From Leptomonas pyrrhocoris (Eukaryota > Euglenozoa > Kinetoplastea > Trypanosomatida > Trypanosomatidae), in contig NW_015438369.1 of NCBI RefSeq assembly GCF_001293395.1, positions 366,635 to 430,634 on the forward strand: 64,000 bases of DNA, read 5' to 3'. Every line of letters starts with the position of its first letter. Position 1 is the first letter of the stretch. Position numbers and translations under genes: made by a program. Below the pieces are notes generated by a model. It saw nothing but the letters and a program-made list of their open reading frames with translations, did no database searches and had not been told where the DNA came from. This document shows positions 49,896 to 58,687 of this stretch, one piece after another.

Positions 49896-52800
49896 ATGAG
49901 GGCTAACGATCAACGAGAGACGGGTGGGGAGCCAAAGAAGCCGTCTGCTCACGTGGCACCCTCCACCACATCCCCGCCCGCTGCCACGTCCGCCGCACAA
50001 CATGAAAGCGTAGGAAAAACACGCAGCTCTGACGATGTGCACACGGCGGGAAACGAATCCACCCAAACGTACGCAAGCGCGTCAGCCGCCGCAGCTTCCA
50101 GCACCGCTCTTGTCCAGAGGAACCCACACGTCACGGTGCGTACACGACCCCCTGCCACACTGCAGCAGCAGCAAGGCAGCGGCGGCGCTCTTCTCCCTCT
50201 CAACCCGACTACCCGCCGCGTCGCTATTAGCTTGGGCAAAGCCGGCATCTCCATCGCGGACGGCCTGCTGCTGTCGTGCAACGCAATCCTCAACCCCATC
50301 GTCTCCGCCTCCTTCGTGGTGTACGAGTCTGTCAAGGTGGTCCAAGCCTACCGCCACGGCGACTTGAACCGACTGGGCTACCACACCACTAAGGGTGACG
50401 TCGCCCTGCGCATCGGGAAAGAGCTGACGATGACGGGCGTAGGCATTGCCATTGGCCAGGGCATCGGTGCGCTGGTTGGTCTCAGTGGCATTCCCGTGGC
50501 CGGTCAGCTGGTGGTGGCCACGCTGCTGTCGGTGGGGCTTGGCATCTGTGTAGGCACGCTGGTGACGCACTACGTGGACCGCTTCACCGCACGGCTGCAG
50601 CTGCGCCACCAGTACGGCTACCCGGCTGATGAGCGTGGCACCCGCCGCCGCTTTGAGGTGCTGCTCGAGCGTCGCCATGACCTGTCCACCCTGGAGACCT
50701 GTCGCGTGGTCCAGCACTATGCGGACTACCGGGTGGCGTGTGGGTGGGAGAGTGCCAACGACCTCGACGACTACCGCGCCTCGGGCGACATAACGCAGAT
50801 GCCGGTGTCGCTGCAGCACTTCGCCGTGGTGCAGCTCCAGCGCAAGTGGGGTTTCGTCAAGGTGCGCGCGCAGTGCCGGCAGATCTATCGGGCGCTGCTG
50901 CTCGTCCACCACCCCGACCGTGGCGGATCGACGGAGATGGCGGCGCAGCTGAACAAAGACTTCGAGTTTTTTGCCTTCTGCCAAGGCTGGGACGGCGACT
51001 GCGTCTCGCTGCTGCGCGGTGGCGAGACCCACAACAATACGGATGCAGCCATACCTGCAAGTGGAGGCCCGGCCGCACGCAGAAGTCGCGGCAGTGTCGT
51101 GGTCGACTACCTCCGCTCTCTCTTCCGCAACGACACCAACTCCCACGTCGGCGCAAACGACTTGCACCAGTTTGGCCTGCTCACGCTGGAGGCCGGCACC
51201 CCGGCAGATATGCACCGCCTCGACGTCACCGTCTCCTCCCTCTCGTCCTCGACTCGCCCCTTGGACAGCCGCCCCCACCACAGCAATTCGCACAGCCGCG
51301 ACGGCACCACGAGTGTCAGTGACGAGGACGAGGAGGACGACGACGACATCGATGGCAGCGGTGTGACGGCCGCCGTGCGGCAGCGCAGCGTGACGCGTGT
51401 GCTGAACAGCCTGCACGAGGCGTACGCTGCCACGGCGGAGCTCATCACCTTTGCCGGACTCGTGCGAGTGTCCGACGACGCGCAGGCCTGGGCGAGGCTG
51501 CACGACGATGTCAGCCTCTTCCAGCGCCTGCAGTACTTCATCTCTGTCCACACGCTAGCGGGAGATAGTAGGGGAGAGAGAAGAAGCGCAGACGAGGAGA
51601 GCGCTGCGGCTTTGAAGGCGGACCCATCGCCGCCGCTCGTCTTCCACGGTTTCCGCTGGTCGACCGCAGAGGAGGCCGTTGCGCGTCGCGAGGAGGTGCG
51701 ACGTGCGATTGTCGCCGCCGTCTTCACCGAAGAGACGAGTCAGCAACTCGCGTTCCTTCTGGATCTGTGGCGCACCGCGAAGGCAGTGGCGGAGAGCTAT
51801 TTCCGCGCGTGCCAGCAACAGGACGGTATCGACGGTGCGTTGACAGAGAGCGGCCGTGGTGGTCCTCACAAAGATGAGGGCCGTGAGACGCTCGACACCC
51901 TCCTGCGCATTCACAAGCAGCTGGACGCAGCTGGTGAAGCAGCGCGTGGGTCGTGGCATGGCCGTTTAGAAGAGTGGGCCACGCGCACCGCACCTGGCTT
52001 CTCTTCATTCATGGAGGACGTCAAGGAAGTTGGCCTGACCGCGAGCAACGCCCTGGCCGCGGAGTATTCCATGCACACCCTCCCCTCCGAGCAAGACCAA
52101 TGCTTGGAGTACTGCAAATCGTGGACTCGGAAGCAAGATACGCTGCAGTCGCTACTCTCCGAGTTGCAGCTCGCCTATGCGGAGCGCAAAGCCTCCGCGG
52201 CTTCGAGCGACGACCTCGCGAGGCGCATGGACGACTACCAAGCCCAGCTCCTGCTCCTGCACAAACAAATGGCGGTGGTTGACGTGGGGATTGCGGAGTG
52301 GGGCGGAGCGTGTGCGGCACACTTCCCCGAGCTCACGCCGACCCTGCGCTGGCTCCCCTCCACGTGTCTCCAGGCCGTCGCGCTGTGGCCGGCGGAGGCG
52401 CCAAGTGCGCTGCCGTCGCGCTTTGTTGCTTTTGAGCGCGAGCGCACGCTGCTCCACTACAGTCGGGTGGAACAGGAGCCCAGCAACCCCTTCGAGCCCT
52501 TCACCGCACGAGCGGTGTCGACCACGCCGCCGGCAGACCTCTTATCCCAGGACGCCACGGTGGTGAAGGACGACGATGCCGAGACAATTCTCACCAGCTT
52601 CGAGGTGGACCGGAAGGTGGAAGACGCGGTGGTGTCGCGAGACGGCGTCGGCATGGCCCTGCTACAGGCGGTGTACAACGACCCGCTCACGGGCGAGATC
52701 ACGCCGTGCTGGTTGAAGCGGTACTCTTTCCCGTCTTTCCCGCCAACGAGCACCGACGAGCCCGACGCCGCCACGGCAGCCAACATCCGTCGTCTCGCCC

Positions 52801-54164
52801 ACACAATTGTCGCCGAGGAAGTGGTAACCTCCGAGCAGTGCAGCAGCGACCGTATCGTTTCTGCCCGCGATGTCTTCTACCACCGCGAGCGCCACGAGCT
52901 GTTTGTGCACTACGTGCGCGGCGCGACGCAGCAGCGCTTCCGCTCCTCGAACGACGTCCGCCGCCAGGTGGAGCCCATTGGACTGCGCTGGCTGCACGAC
53001 GTTCTGGAGTGCGTCATTTGCCTCCACACGTGCCATCTGGCGCACGGGCAGCTCTGCCTGAGCAGCTTCACGTACGACGACTTTGGCAACACAGCCCTCG
53101 GCACGTTTTCTCCGGCGTGGAACGGCACCAATGCGTCTGCGCTGCGGCGGTCGGTCGGGCCGCTCAACGACAAGCAGTCCGCGCCTGCCCCGGTCACCCT
53201 CGCTGAGCGGCAGCGTTGCGACACGGTGGACCTCGGCATAATGCTTCTCACTGAGGTGCTCCCGCTGTTAGCCGGTGCTCGTACAGCCGCTGGCGCCACG
53301 CCCACCACGTCCCCGACGTCGAAACAGTCGCAGGCCAGTGAACTTGGCAGCGAGGAGGACGTGGCCCGCGTCATGGAGGCCGTCGCGTCCCACCTGGTCG
53401 GCAAGGAGGAGCCGCTCTGGTCTCTCCTCGACGCCAGGAAGTTTGTGCGCCGCTTCCTGCAGCTCCGCCTGGGAGACGTCGCCGTCTTCTCCAAGCACGT
53501 CGCCTACCCATCCCAGTGGGCCGTGCGGGGACCCATCCCACCCGTGCAGCTGGTCGCCGCAAACGTCGCCCACTTCAACTTCACCGCATTGCCGTCGGCG
53601 GCGCGGGTGCGTGTGTACCAAAACCGGCATCTTTCCCTGTGGGAGACGTACTGGCGGTGCCGCCGCAAGATGGTGGCGTTGCACCACAGCACCTTCATGC
53701 AGCCCTCCGCCGTCGCGCAGGCACCGGCGCTGCTGTTTTGCAGCGACGACTATGAAGTGCACGAGCGCTACCTCTGGGCGCCGTGCGAGGACGAGGCGAC
53801 GGCGTGGGAATGCTGTCAGGACGGCTTCCGCTACCTGCAGCGGCGCGCCACGCCACTCACGCCAGACGACGACATGGCTGCCTTCGCCCTGTGCGCGCCG
53901 TCGCCCGCGCAGGGCCAGACAGTGTGGGGCGTTGTGTGTCGCGTGGCTCTCGGCACCACCGTCGAGGAGACACAAGAGGAACTTGAGACGGCGAAAAGCG
54001 CCGCGGACACGAGCACGGCGCAGTACAACAAGCTGTCGTACGCGGCGCAGCGGCGGAGCCACTTTTCCCCGCCACGCCAGCCGCCGCCCTTGTCGTCACG
54101 ACTGTGGGTGCCGTCGCCGTGGGCGCGTTGCTACCCCGAGTTCTTCGTGCAGCTTTCCCTGTAA
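49896..54164 (+). CDS. Glycine-rich membrane segment + J-domain + pseudokinase fusion protein
   Basis: 1422 residues. 1-105: disordered. ~109-145: an amphipathic/hydrophobic helix pair (AGISIADGLLLSCNAILNPI). ~180-224: a glycine-zipper-like hydrophobic hairpin (GVGIAIGQGIGALVGLSGIP then AGQLVVATLLSVGLGICVGT). ~315-365: a J-domain-like segment, AQCRQIYRALLLVHHPDRGG followed by STEMAAQLNKDFEFF, with the HPD tripeptide intact. ~500-830: mostly helical. ~890-1130: a kinase-like fold. It shows an N-lobe lysine candidate (CWLKRYSF, ~944), a catalytic-loop equivalent HLAHGQLCLSSFTYDDFGN (~1046), then TALGTFSPAWN and the helix-F equivalent DTVDLGIMLLTEVLP (~1109). The HRD Asp, the loop Asn and the DFG motif are all replaced, so it should be catalytically dead. 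The C-terminus (~1220-1422) is an ordered unknown region. An Hsp70-recruiting membrane scaffold is the inference; no named family recognised. Confidence 0.85.
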   Translation: MRANDQRETGGEPKKPSAHVAPSTTSPPAATSAAQHESVGKTRSSDDVHTAGNESTQTYASASAAAASSTALVQRNPHVTVRTRPPATLQQQQGSGGALLPLNPTTRRVAISLGKAGISIADGLLLSCNAILNPIVSASFVVYESVKVVQAYRHGDLNRLGYHTTKGDVALRIGKELTMTGVGIAIGQGIGALVGLSGIPVAGQLVVATLLSVGLGICVGTLVTHYVDRFTARLQLRHQYGYPADERGTRRRFEVLLERRHDLSTLETCRVVQHYADYRVACGWESANDLDDYRASGDITQMPVSLQHFAVVQLQRKWGFVKVRAQCRQIYRALLLVHHPDRGGSTEMAAQLNKDFEFFAFCQGWDGDCVSLLRGGETHNNTDAAIPASGGPAARRSRGSVVVDYLRSLFRNDTNSHVGANDLHQFGLLTLEAGTPADMHRLDVTVSSLSSSTRPLDSRPHHSNSHSRDGTTSVSDEDEEDDDDIDGSGVTAAVRQRSVTRVLNSLHEAYAATAELITFAGLVRVSDDAQAWARLHDDVSLFQRLQYFISVHTLAGDSRGERRSADEESAAALKADPSPPLVFHGFRWSTAEEAVARREEVRRAIVAAVFTEETSQQLAFLLDLWRTAKAVAESYFRACQQQDGIDGALTESGRGGPHKDEGRETLDTLLRIHKQLDAAGEAARGSWHGRLEEWATRTAPGFSSFMEDVKEVGLTASNALAAEYSMHTLPSEQDQCLEYCKSWTRKQDTLQSLLSELQLAYAERKASAASSDDLARRMDDYQAQLLLLHKQMAVVDVGIAEWGGACAAHFPELTPTLRWLPSTCLQAVALWPAEAPSALPSRFVAFERERTLLHYSRVEQEPSNPFEPFTARAVSTTPPADLLSQDATVVKDDDAETILTSFEVDRKVEDAVVSRDGVGMALLQAVYNDPLTGEITPCWLKRYSFPSFPPTSTDEPDAATAANIRRLAHTIVAEEVVTSEQCSSDRIVSARDVFYHRERHELFVHYVRGATQQRFRSSNDVRRQVEPIGLRWLHDVLECVICLHTCHLAHGQLCLSSFTYDDFGNTALGTFSPAWNGTNASALRRSVGPLNDKQSAPAPVTLAERQRCDTVDLGIMLLTEVLPLLAGARTAAGATPTTSPTSKQSQASELGSEEDVARVMEAVASHLVGKEEPLWSLLDARKFVRRFLQLRLGDVAVFSKHVAYPSQWAVRGPIPPVQLVAANVAHFNFTALPSAARVRVYQNRHLSLWETYWRCRRKMVALHHSTFMQPSAVAQAPALLFCSDDYEVHERYLWAPCEDEATAWECCQDGFRYLQRRATPLTPDDDMAAFALCAPSPAQGQTVWGVVCRVALGTTVEETQEELETAKSAADTSTAQYNKLSYAAQRRSHFSPPRQPPPLSSRLWVPSPWARCYPEFFVQLSL

Positions 54165-54405
54165 CACAGCAGCTCTCACGCCCGTGCCGCTTTTAACTGC
54201 ACAGCGCCGTCAGCAGAGACACATGCCATAAAGAACGATTAAGCGAAACGGGGGAACAACCCCAGCACCGCGGGAACACCGCTGTTTTCGTCCACCCCGG
54301 CTTCGGCGCCGCGTTTTTCCCCTTTGCGGCGGCTGGCCGCGGCCCGGCCTGCCCCGCTGCGCCTCCCCGGAAAAAACCCCCTCCCACATCGTCCCCACCT
54401 CTGCC
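54165..54405. other. 3' flank before the assembly gap
   Basis: No gene. It is a progressively C/G-homopolymer-rich sequence with runs of four to seven identical bases. It looks like a low-quality contig end running into the Ns. Confidence 0.5.
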
Positions 54406-54425
54406 NNNNNNNNNNNNNNNNNNNN
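54406..54425. other. Assembly gap (20 N)
   Basis: Twenty consecutive N. The round number suggests a placeholder of unknown true length between two contigs. Confidence 0.98.
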
Positions 54426-54469
54426 CCCCCCCCTACGAATTACCACCCGCCAGAAAAAGCGGGAAAAAC

Positions 54470-54745
54470 ACACACCAGAGTAACAAAAACCTATCTTTCT
54501 CTGCTTTACACCGCACTGCAGTTACCAGCAATTAAATCCCGGTTTCTATACCAACAAACTGCCCCACAGATCCCGAGAGGTGGGTAGACCGCCCCCCGCC
54601 GGGCGGGCGGGTGGGAAAACCGCCCCAAATTAACAATGGCCAACCGCCAGCCGCCGAGAAAGAGAAGAAAAGGAAAATGGAGAGAGATTGGATGCATAAT
54701 TCCCAGGCTAGGTCATTGTATTCGCAACCTCCAATAAAAAGCCTC
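54470..54745 (+). repeat. Diverged direct repeat, left copy
   Basis: This aligns collinearly with 56440-56750. It shares TATCTTTCT followed by a TTTACA...CACT block and AGTTAAAT-like sequence, a GTGGGTAG block, CGGGCGGGTGGGAAAA, and a near-identical 28-base block beginning GGCTAGGTCATT (54706). This copy is about 30 bp shorter, mainly in the G/C-rich centre, and sits next to the gap, so some differences may be consensus error. Confidence 0.65.
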
Positions 54746-54814
54746 CTGCCAGGTTCTGACGGGAGCCTCCGGGGGACGGTGGGGGGGGGGGGAAACGAAA
54801 ACAAAAACCACAAC

Positions 54815-55160
54815 AGCTGAGGAGTTGTATAAACAGATGGAGAAGAAAACGTGAATCCCAAAGCTGTTACTGGAGAGAGGGAAAGAGCGGGAAGTAGAAG
54901 AAACGGTTTGTAAAACAAAAGGTGGTTGTACCATTGCCGGCGTCTCGATCGCTGAAGGCTTTACAGCCAAGCGAAAGGAACCGTTTCTGTCCGTACAAAA
55001 GCTATTAAAGCACTACAATTGCTGCTACGTTGAAGATGAGAATCCCTACAAATAGTTGTTGAAAAGAAAAACGCCGGGTGTAGGATTGGAAGATAACTTG
55101 GAACCGGATATGCTTTCGCGATCACCACACAAGTTTTTTAACTTCAGCGATCCATCGTAC
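54815..55160 (+). pseudogene. Decayed coding-like stretch, unrecognised
   Basis: One + strand frame reads protein-like for ~110 codons (for example AEELYKQMEKK, then GGCTIAGVSIAEGFTAKRKE and FLSVQKLLKHYNCCYVEDEN) but is crossed by at least two stops and has no start. Balanced amino-acid composition and helix periodicity, in contrast with the neighbouring spacer frames, suggest a dead gene fragment. I cannot name the parent gene. It could also belong to the repeat-flanked element. Confidence 0.3.
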
Positions 55161-55179
55161 GGTTTTAGTAGCCCGTAGT

Positions 55180-55900
55180 CACACGTTTTCGTGAGCCGTA
55201 TCTAACGGGTGACCTGCTGCAAGTCTCCCCCGCATTTGCAGGACCCAGACCTGTCCGTCGCACAAATGAGCCCGCAACCGGACGCAAAAACAAGCTATCG
55301 GCTTTGAGCTTCCACACTTAATGGGTACTGGACCCTGACACCCTGTTGAGATGGCCTGCATCATAGGGGAACAAAGGAGCTTTTTGGACAAAATTGGCGG
55401 AAGGCCGTGGTGACCGAAGACCGTTCGCTCTCTATTTGAGGTGTTTTCTTGACTTTTAAGCCACACCTAAATGGCATTCTGTGCAGAGCAAATCCATTCA
55501 TTGCGTATCCAGTCAACAGAAGCAGAGACCTCCGTGGTGACGTCCGAAAGATCATCAGTTGGTACTGGCACTGCGCCATTGACTCCGTCTGCTCTCTCTC
55601 CTTTCGATTCGGAAACTTGCCAGCGTACGTTCAAGGAGCGTACTTGACTCAACCTAAAGCGACTTATAGAGCACTGAAAGTGTAAAACAGACCCAGTTAG
55701 ATGCCGGATAGCGGCTGCTCTGCCACACCTGGCATCACCATTCCTCTTTGCTCTCAAGAGGTTCGGCGGGTTCTGTGGTCGAACTACTTGTCGAGGAAAC
55801 CTCCTAGACAACATCGTTTCCATCCCACCCAGTATGGCGCATCGGAGGTCCTATGCTACGTCAGTTATTCGCACCTTGCAATGCTATTTAAATGCATCGG
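55180..55900 (-). mobile_element. Possible relic of a non-LTR retrotransposon (LINE)
   Basis: Minus-strand frames carry faint matches, in the right order, to the C-terminal half of a LINE reverse transcriptase. There is a DD motif in PTDDLSDVTTEV (bases about 55527-55560). About 30 codons on there is a CGLKVKKTPQIE-like block (about 55434-55466), resembling the 'GL.vn..KT' motif. Further on is a Cys-x-Cys-Gly-Gly knuckle (about 55226-55241) in the place of the terminal zinc knuckle. The pieces lie in different frames with stops, and the spacing to the knuckle is short, so the copy is degraded and probably deleted. In trypanosomatids such remnants of the ingi/L1Tc or CRE/SLACS type are common. 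The assignment is tentative. Confidence 0.3.
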
Positions 55901-56439
55901 ACAAAGCCTGATACGCTGAAGTGCTGTGTGTGTGTTGCCAGCGTTGGAATACCCAAGAAGCCTGAACTACCATACCACCGCAATGCGCGTCTAGGATTCT
56001 GCAGGTGAGAGGCTGTGCCGTGACAACGGTTGCTTTCGCAACCAGCATGCCTTATTTCCCTCACCTAGCAGATGCCGCAATCGCATATGTGCTTCTCCTT
56101 GCTGCCTTCTCTGTTTCCCGGCTTCAAAACCTCATCGCCACCCCAGAGGGTGCCAAGCACAGGAGAGTGACGGTTGTTGACCTACGACCGTCAATGTCAT
56201 CGTTCTGCCCGGGGAACCAGAGGAGTGTGACAGTCGGCGTTAATGGAGGCATGAATACTGCACGCTTTCAATACATCGCAATGTTGAAAGTGTTTCTCCT
56301 CTCATTTGCTGCCAGGTACCAAACTGGTCACAACGGTACATACTCAATTTCTGGAACGAAAAGAAAGTTATTGTAGTAGGTCTAATAAGGGTGAAGAATA
56401 GCCTACACCCTACAAATCATCACCTACCAACAGGTCAAA

Positions 56440-56750
56440 CCTTTACATGAGAATTACATAAATTTATCTTTCTTGGTTTTACAACACACTGTAAATATCA
56501 GTAGTTAAATACATGCAAAGAAAACAAAATATTCAACAGACTCTACGAAGTGGGTAGCGCGCCTTACGGTTCCCCGCTGGGTGAGCGGGGAGTTCAGGGT
56601 CGGGCGGGTGGGAAAAACTAAAAGATGGAAGAACTGCTGAATTCTAGCAGTTGAAAAGGAGAATAAAAGAAAAAGGGGAAAAGAGAGAGGTAGGATGAAT
56701 AATTCTTCAGGCTAGGTCATTCTATTCGCAAGCTCCAAAAAAATTGGTGA
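56440..56750 (+). repeat. Diverged direct repeat, right copy
   Basis: Same orientation as the left copy, offset by about 1.97-2.0 kb. It carries two short inverted repeats missing from the left copy. One is a stem TTCCCCGCT/AGCGGGG around GGGTG (about 56568-56592). The other is AACTGCT/AGCAGTT around a GAATTCT loop (about 56631-56651). Confidence 0.65.
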
Positions 56751-57399
56751 AGCTAATTCTGTTAATCTCCCTCGTGAGTTCGCTTGCTTTTAGTATTTGC
56801 CGAATTGCTGCAACAGACTAGAACGCTGATGCGAATGGAAGAATTGGTCATCGTCTACCCTTACCTCTATCTTTCCGATTTTTTTTCTCTCTCTTCAGCC
56901 TGAAATTGTCCACAACTACTCGCTACTCAATTCTTTTGAAAAAATGCAGTGGTTTCGTAAACCAAACGCTTTTCCCTCTGCTTTCAGGAGGCTGTCTCTT
57001 TTCTCCTCTTGCATCTTACGAGCCAAATCTCCATTTTTTCTTTTTTGCATAGTCAGAGGATCTTGAGAGAGGAATATCGTCTTTAATAAAAACTAGTGTG
57101 TTGAACCCGTCAGCAGATCCTGTTCGAAGTGCAATTCCAAGCGTTCACCTGGTGTTTTTCCTTTTCAAGAGGTTTTTCTTGTGATTATCATCTCTAGTGT
57201 AACAATAATTGTTGAACTGTAGAAGCTATTTTAATGACAGAAGCGGACCCTTTCACTCTGTCGCAAAGCTTTCGGCGATCGTGACGCTGACAACGACGCC
57301 AGCACCTTTTTGTTTTCCAAACGGTTGCTTCTACTCTTTCTTCTTTCTTCCTCTCTTTAGTAAGCGGCTTGGCCTTTGCGTTTTCTCTCTTCAGAATCC

Positions 57400-58070
57400 T
57401 TTTCTCTGTACCGGGCGGGTGAGTACAAGGAGAGCCCCAAATGTGGGCTCCGGTGTTGGGTTGGCAACGGCAGTGCTGATTTCGTGGATGCGCCTCGGGT
57501 TCACGGTTCTCGACTGCGCTGCTCAAGGATGGTTGTCGGAGGATCTGCTAGTCGGGGCAATACAAACGGTTGCGGCCATAGGGGTGCTGTACCAAATAGT
57601 TCTAGCCTTTGTCGTGCAGGTTCGATGCTCTCCAGAGTCGCATTCAGAGGCTCAGGCGACACCGTTGAGATGCATACGTTAAAGGCCAGCGTCAGAAGGT
57701 GTCGTCTCTTTTCTGGTGGAAGGAGAGGGGGAAGTGGGAGAGTTTGTGGTGGAGGGGGAAAGGGGCATTATAGAAAAACGTCAAAGCGAGGAAGATAACG
57801 CCAGTGCGTTGTGCCAAACGTATCGATGCAGAGGCTTTTTGTACCCGTCAGCCACAAAGTTTTACCTCTGCGCGACTACCTTCAGTTTGAGCGTGGGAGG
57901 GGGTGTCTAGGTGAGGAGGGGCGAGTGAAGAGGACAGTGGACTGTAGTACCGCTGGTTATCCTTGTCTTTCTCCATCAGAAGCTGAAGGCGCTAGGCGGA
58001 AACACTACATCGTTACGACCGTTACCGAAGGTACGATGATGTTCATTGCATCAAAGGTTTGCAGATAATT
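57400..58070 (+). pseudogene. GC-richer patch with broken coding-like frames
   Basis: This patch is clearly richer in GC than the sequence on both sides. Different frames look protein-like in turn: a hydrophobic stretch (LATAVLISWMRLGFTVLDCA, about 57460-57520), a charged stretch (VEGEGEVGEFVVEGERGI, about 57716-57770) and an end (SEAEGARRKHYIVTTVTEGT, up to 58068). No single frame stays open through it. A decayed host gene is one reading; chance is another. No parent gene recognised. Confidence 0.25.
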
Positions 58071-58630
58071 GAGACAAGGTAAGTGCTTTCGCTGCTGTTG
58101 ATGTAATGGCGGTTGCCATTACAAAACACGTAGAAAAAGACTCAGTGTCATCAGGGTATGAGAAACATAGATGCTGGTGCGGTGCGAAGTCACAAAGAAC
58201 GAATTGCTCTCGCCGCAGCTGAATCGGCTGCTAGTATCTTTTGATTGCATGACAGTGTCGTGTATGCGCGTAACCGTGCGACTTGTGTGCCAAATGCATT
58301 CAATAAGCAATTAAAAAAGATATTAATGTTGCCATTTCCTTTTTAAAAATGACACGCTGCTTTTACGCTTAATGGCTACATGGGAGAAGTTAAAAAGGAT
58401 GACTTTGCTCTCTTTTTTTTCTCTTGGTGGCTTCTGAAGACATACGAATTCTGCATACGCCTGAGCACCGAATAATGGTGGTCTTTTGCTTAAAAAATGT
58501 TTCTTTCATCGTTCTACTCTTCTCCAACTTTTTAAAATACATGTATATATACATACGTAGTCGCTTTTAAACAAAGAAGGTATTATTGCACCTCTTTTTC
58601 CACTCAGATACAAACATAATTACAGGCGTA

Positions 58631-58651
58631 TATATACCTGTTACTTTGCAG
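58631..58651 (+). promoter_or_regulatory. Candidate spliced-leader acceptor for the calpain-like gene
   Basis: TATATACCTGTTACTTTGCAG, AG at 58650-58651, 36 bp before the first in-frame ATG. The pyrimidine tract is weaker than those in the left array. Confidence 0.4.
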
Positions 58652-58687
58652 TAGGATTTGCCCAGAATCGAACTGACGAGTGTGCAC

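Larger units (their letters stand above)
54426..58687. other. Gene-poor relic region right of the gap
   Basis: About 4.26 kb with no intact gene. It holds the two diverged direct repeats (about 54470-54745 and 56440-56750), a decayed + strand coding-like stretch (about 54815-55160) and a minus-strand LINE-like relic (about 55180-55900). A GC-richer patch with broken frames lies at about 57400-58070. From 56770 to 57400 and 58080 to 58640 I see only AT-rich spacer with T/C tracts. ORFs such as 55449-55685, 56047-56376 and 57209-57682 are not supported as genes. Confidence 0.5.

Noticed and set aside
50082-51551. Minus-strand open frame of 489 codons inside the J-domain/pseudokinase gene
   Set aside because: Shadow frame: the + strand shows J-domain and membrane motifs, while this frame is Val/His/Arg-rich without any recognisable feature.
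56047-56376. 110-codon ATG ORF with hydrophobic N-terminus between the direct repeats
   Set aside because: No acceptor, no recognisable domain, and it overlaps a region better explained as relic sequence.
54426-56750. Direct repeats read as terminal repeats of one whole retroelement
   Set aside because: The copies are too diverged, have no shared clear ends or duplicated target site, and the interval does not contain a coherent element in one orientation.
57631-57650. GGTTCGATGCTC sequence resembling a tRNA B box
   Set aside because: No matching A box or cloverleaf arms upstream, and the last B-box positions do not fit.
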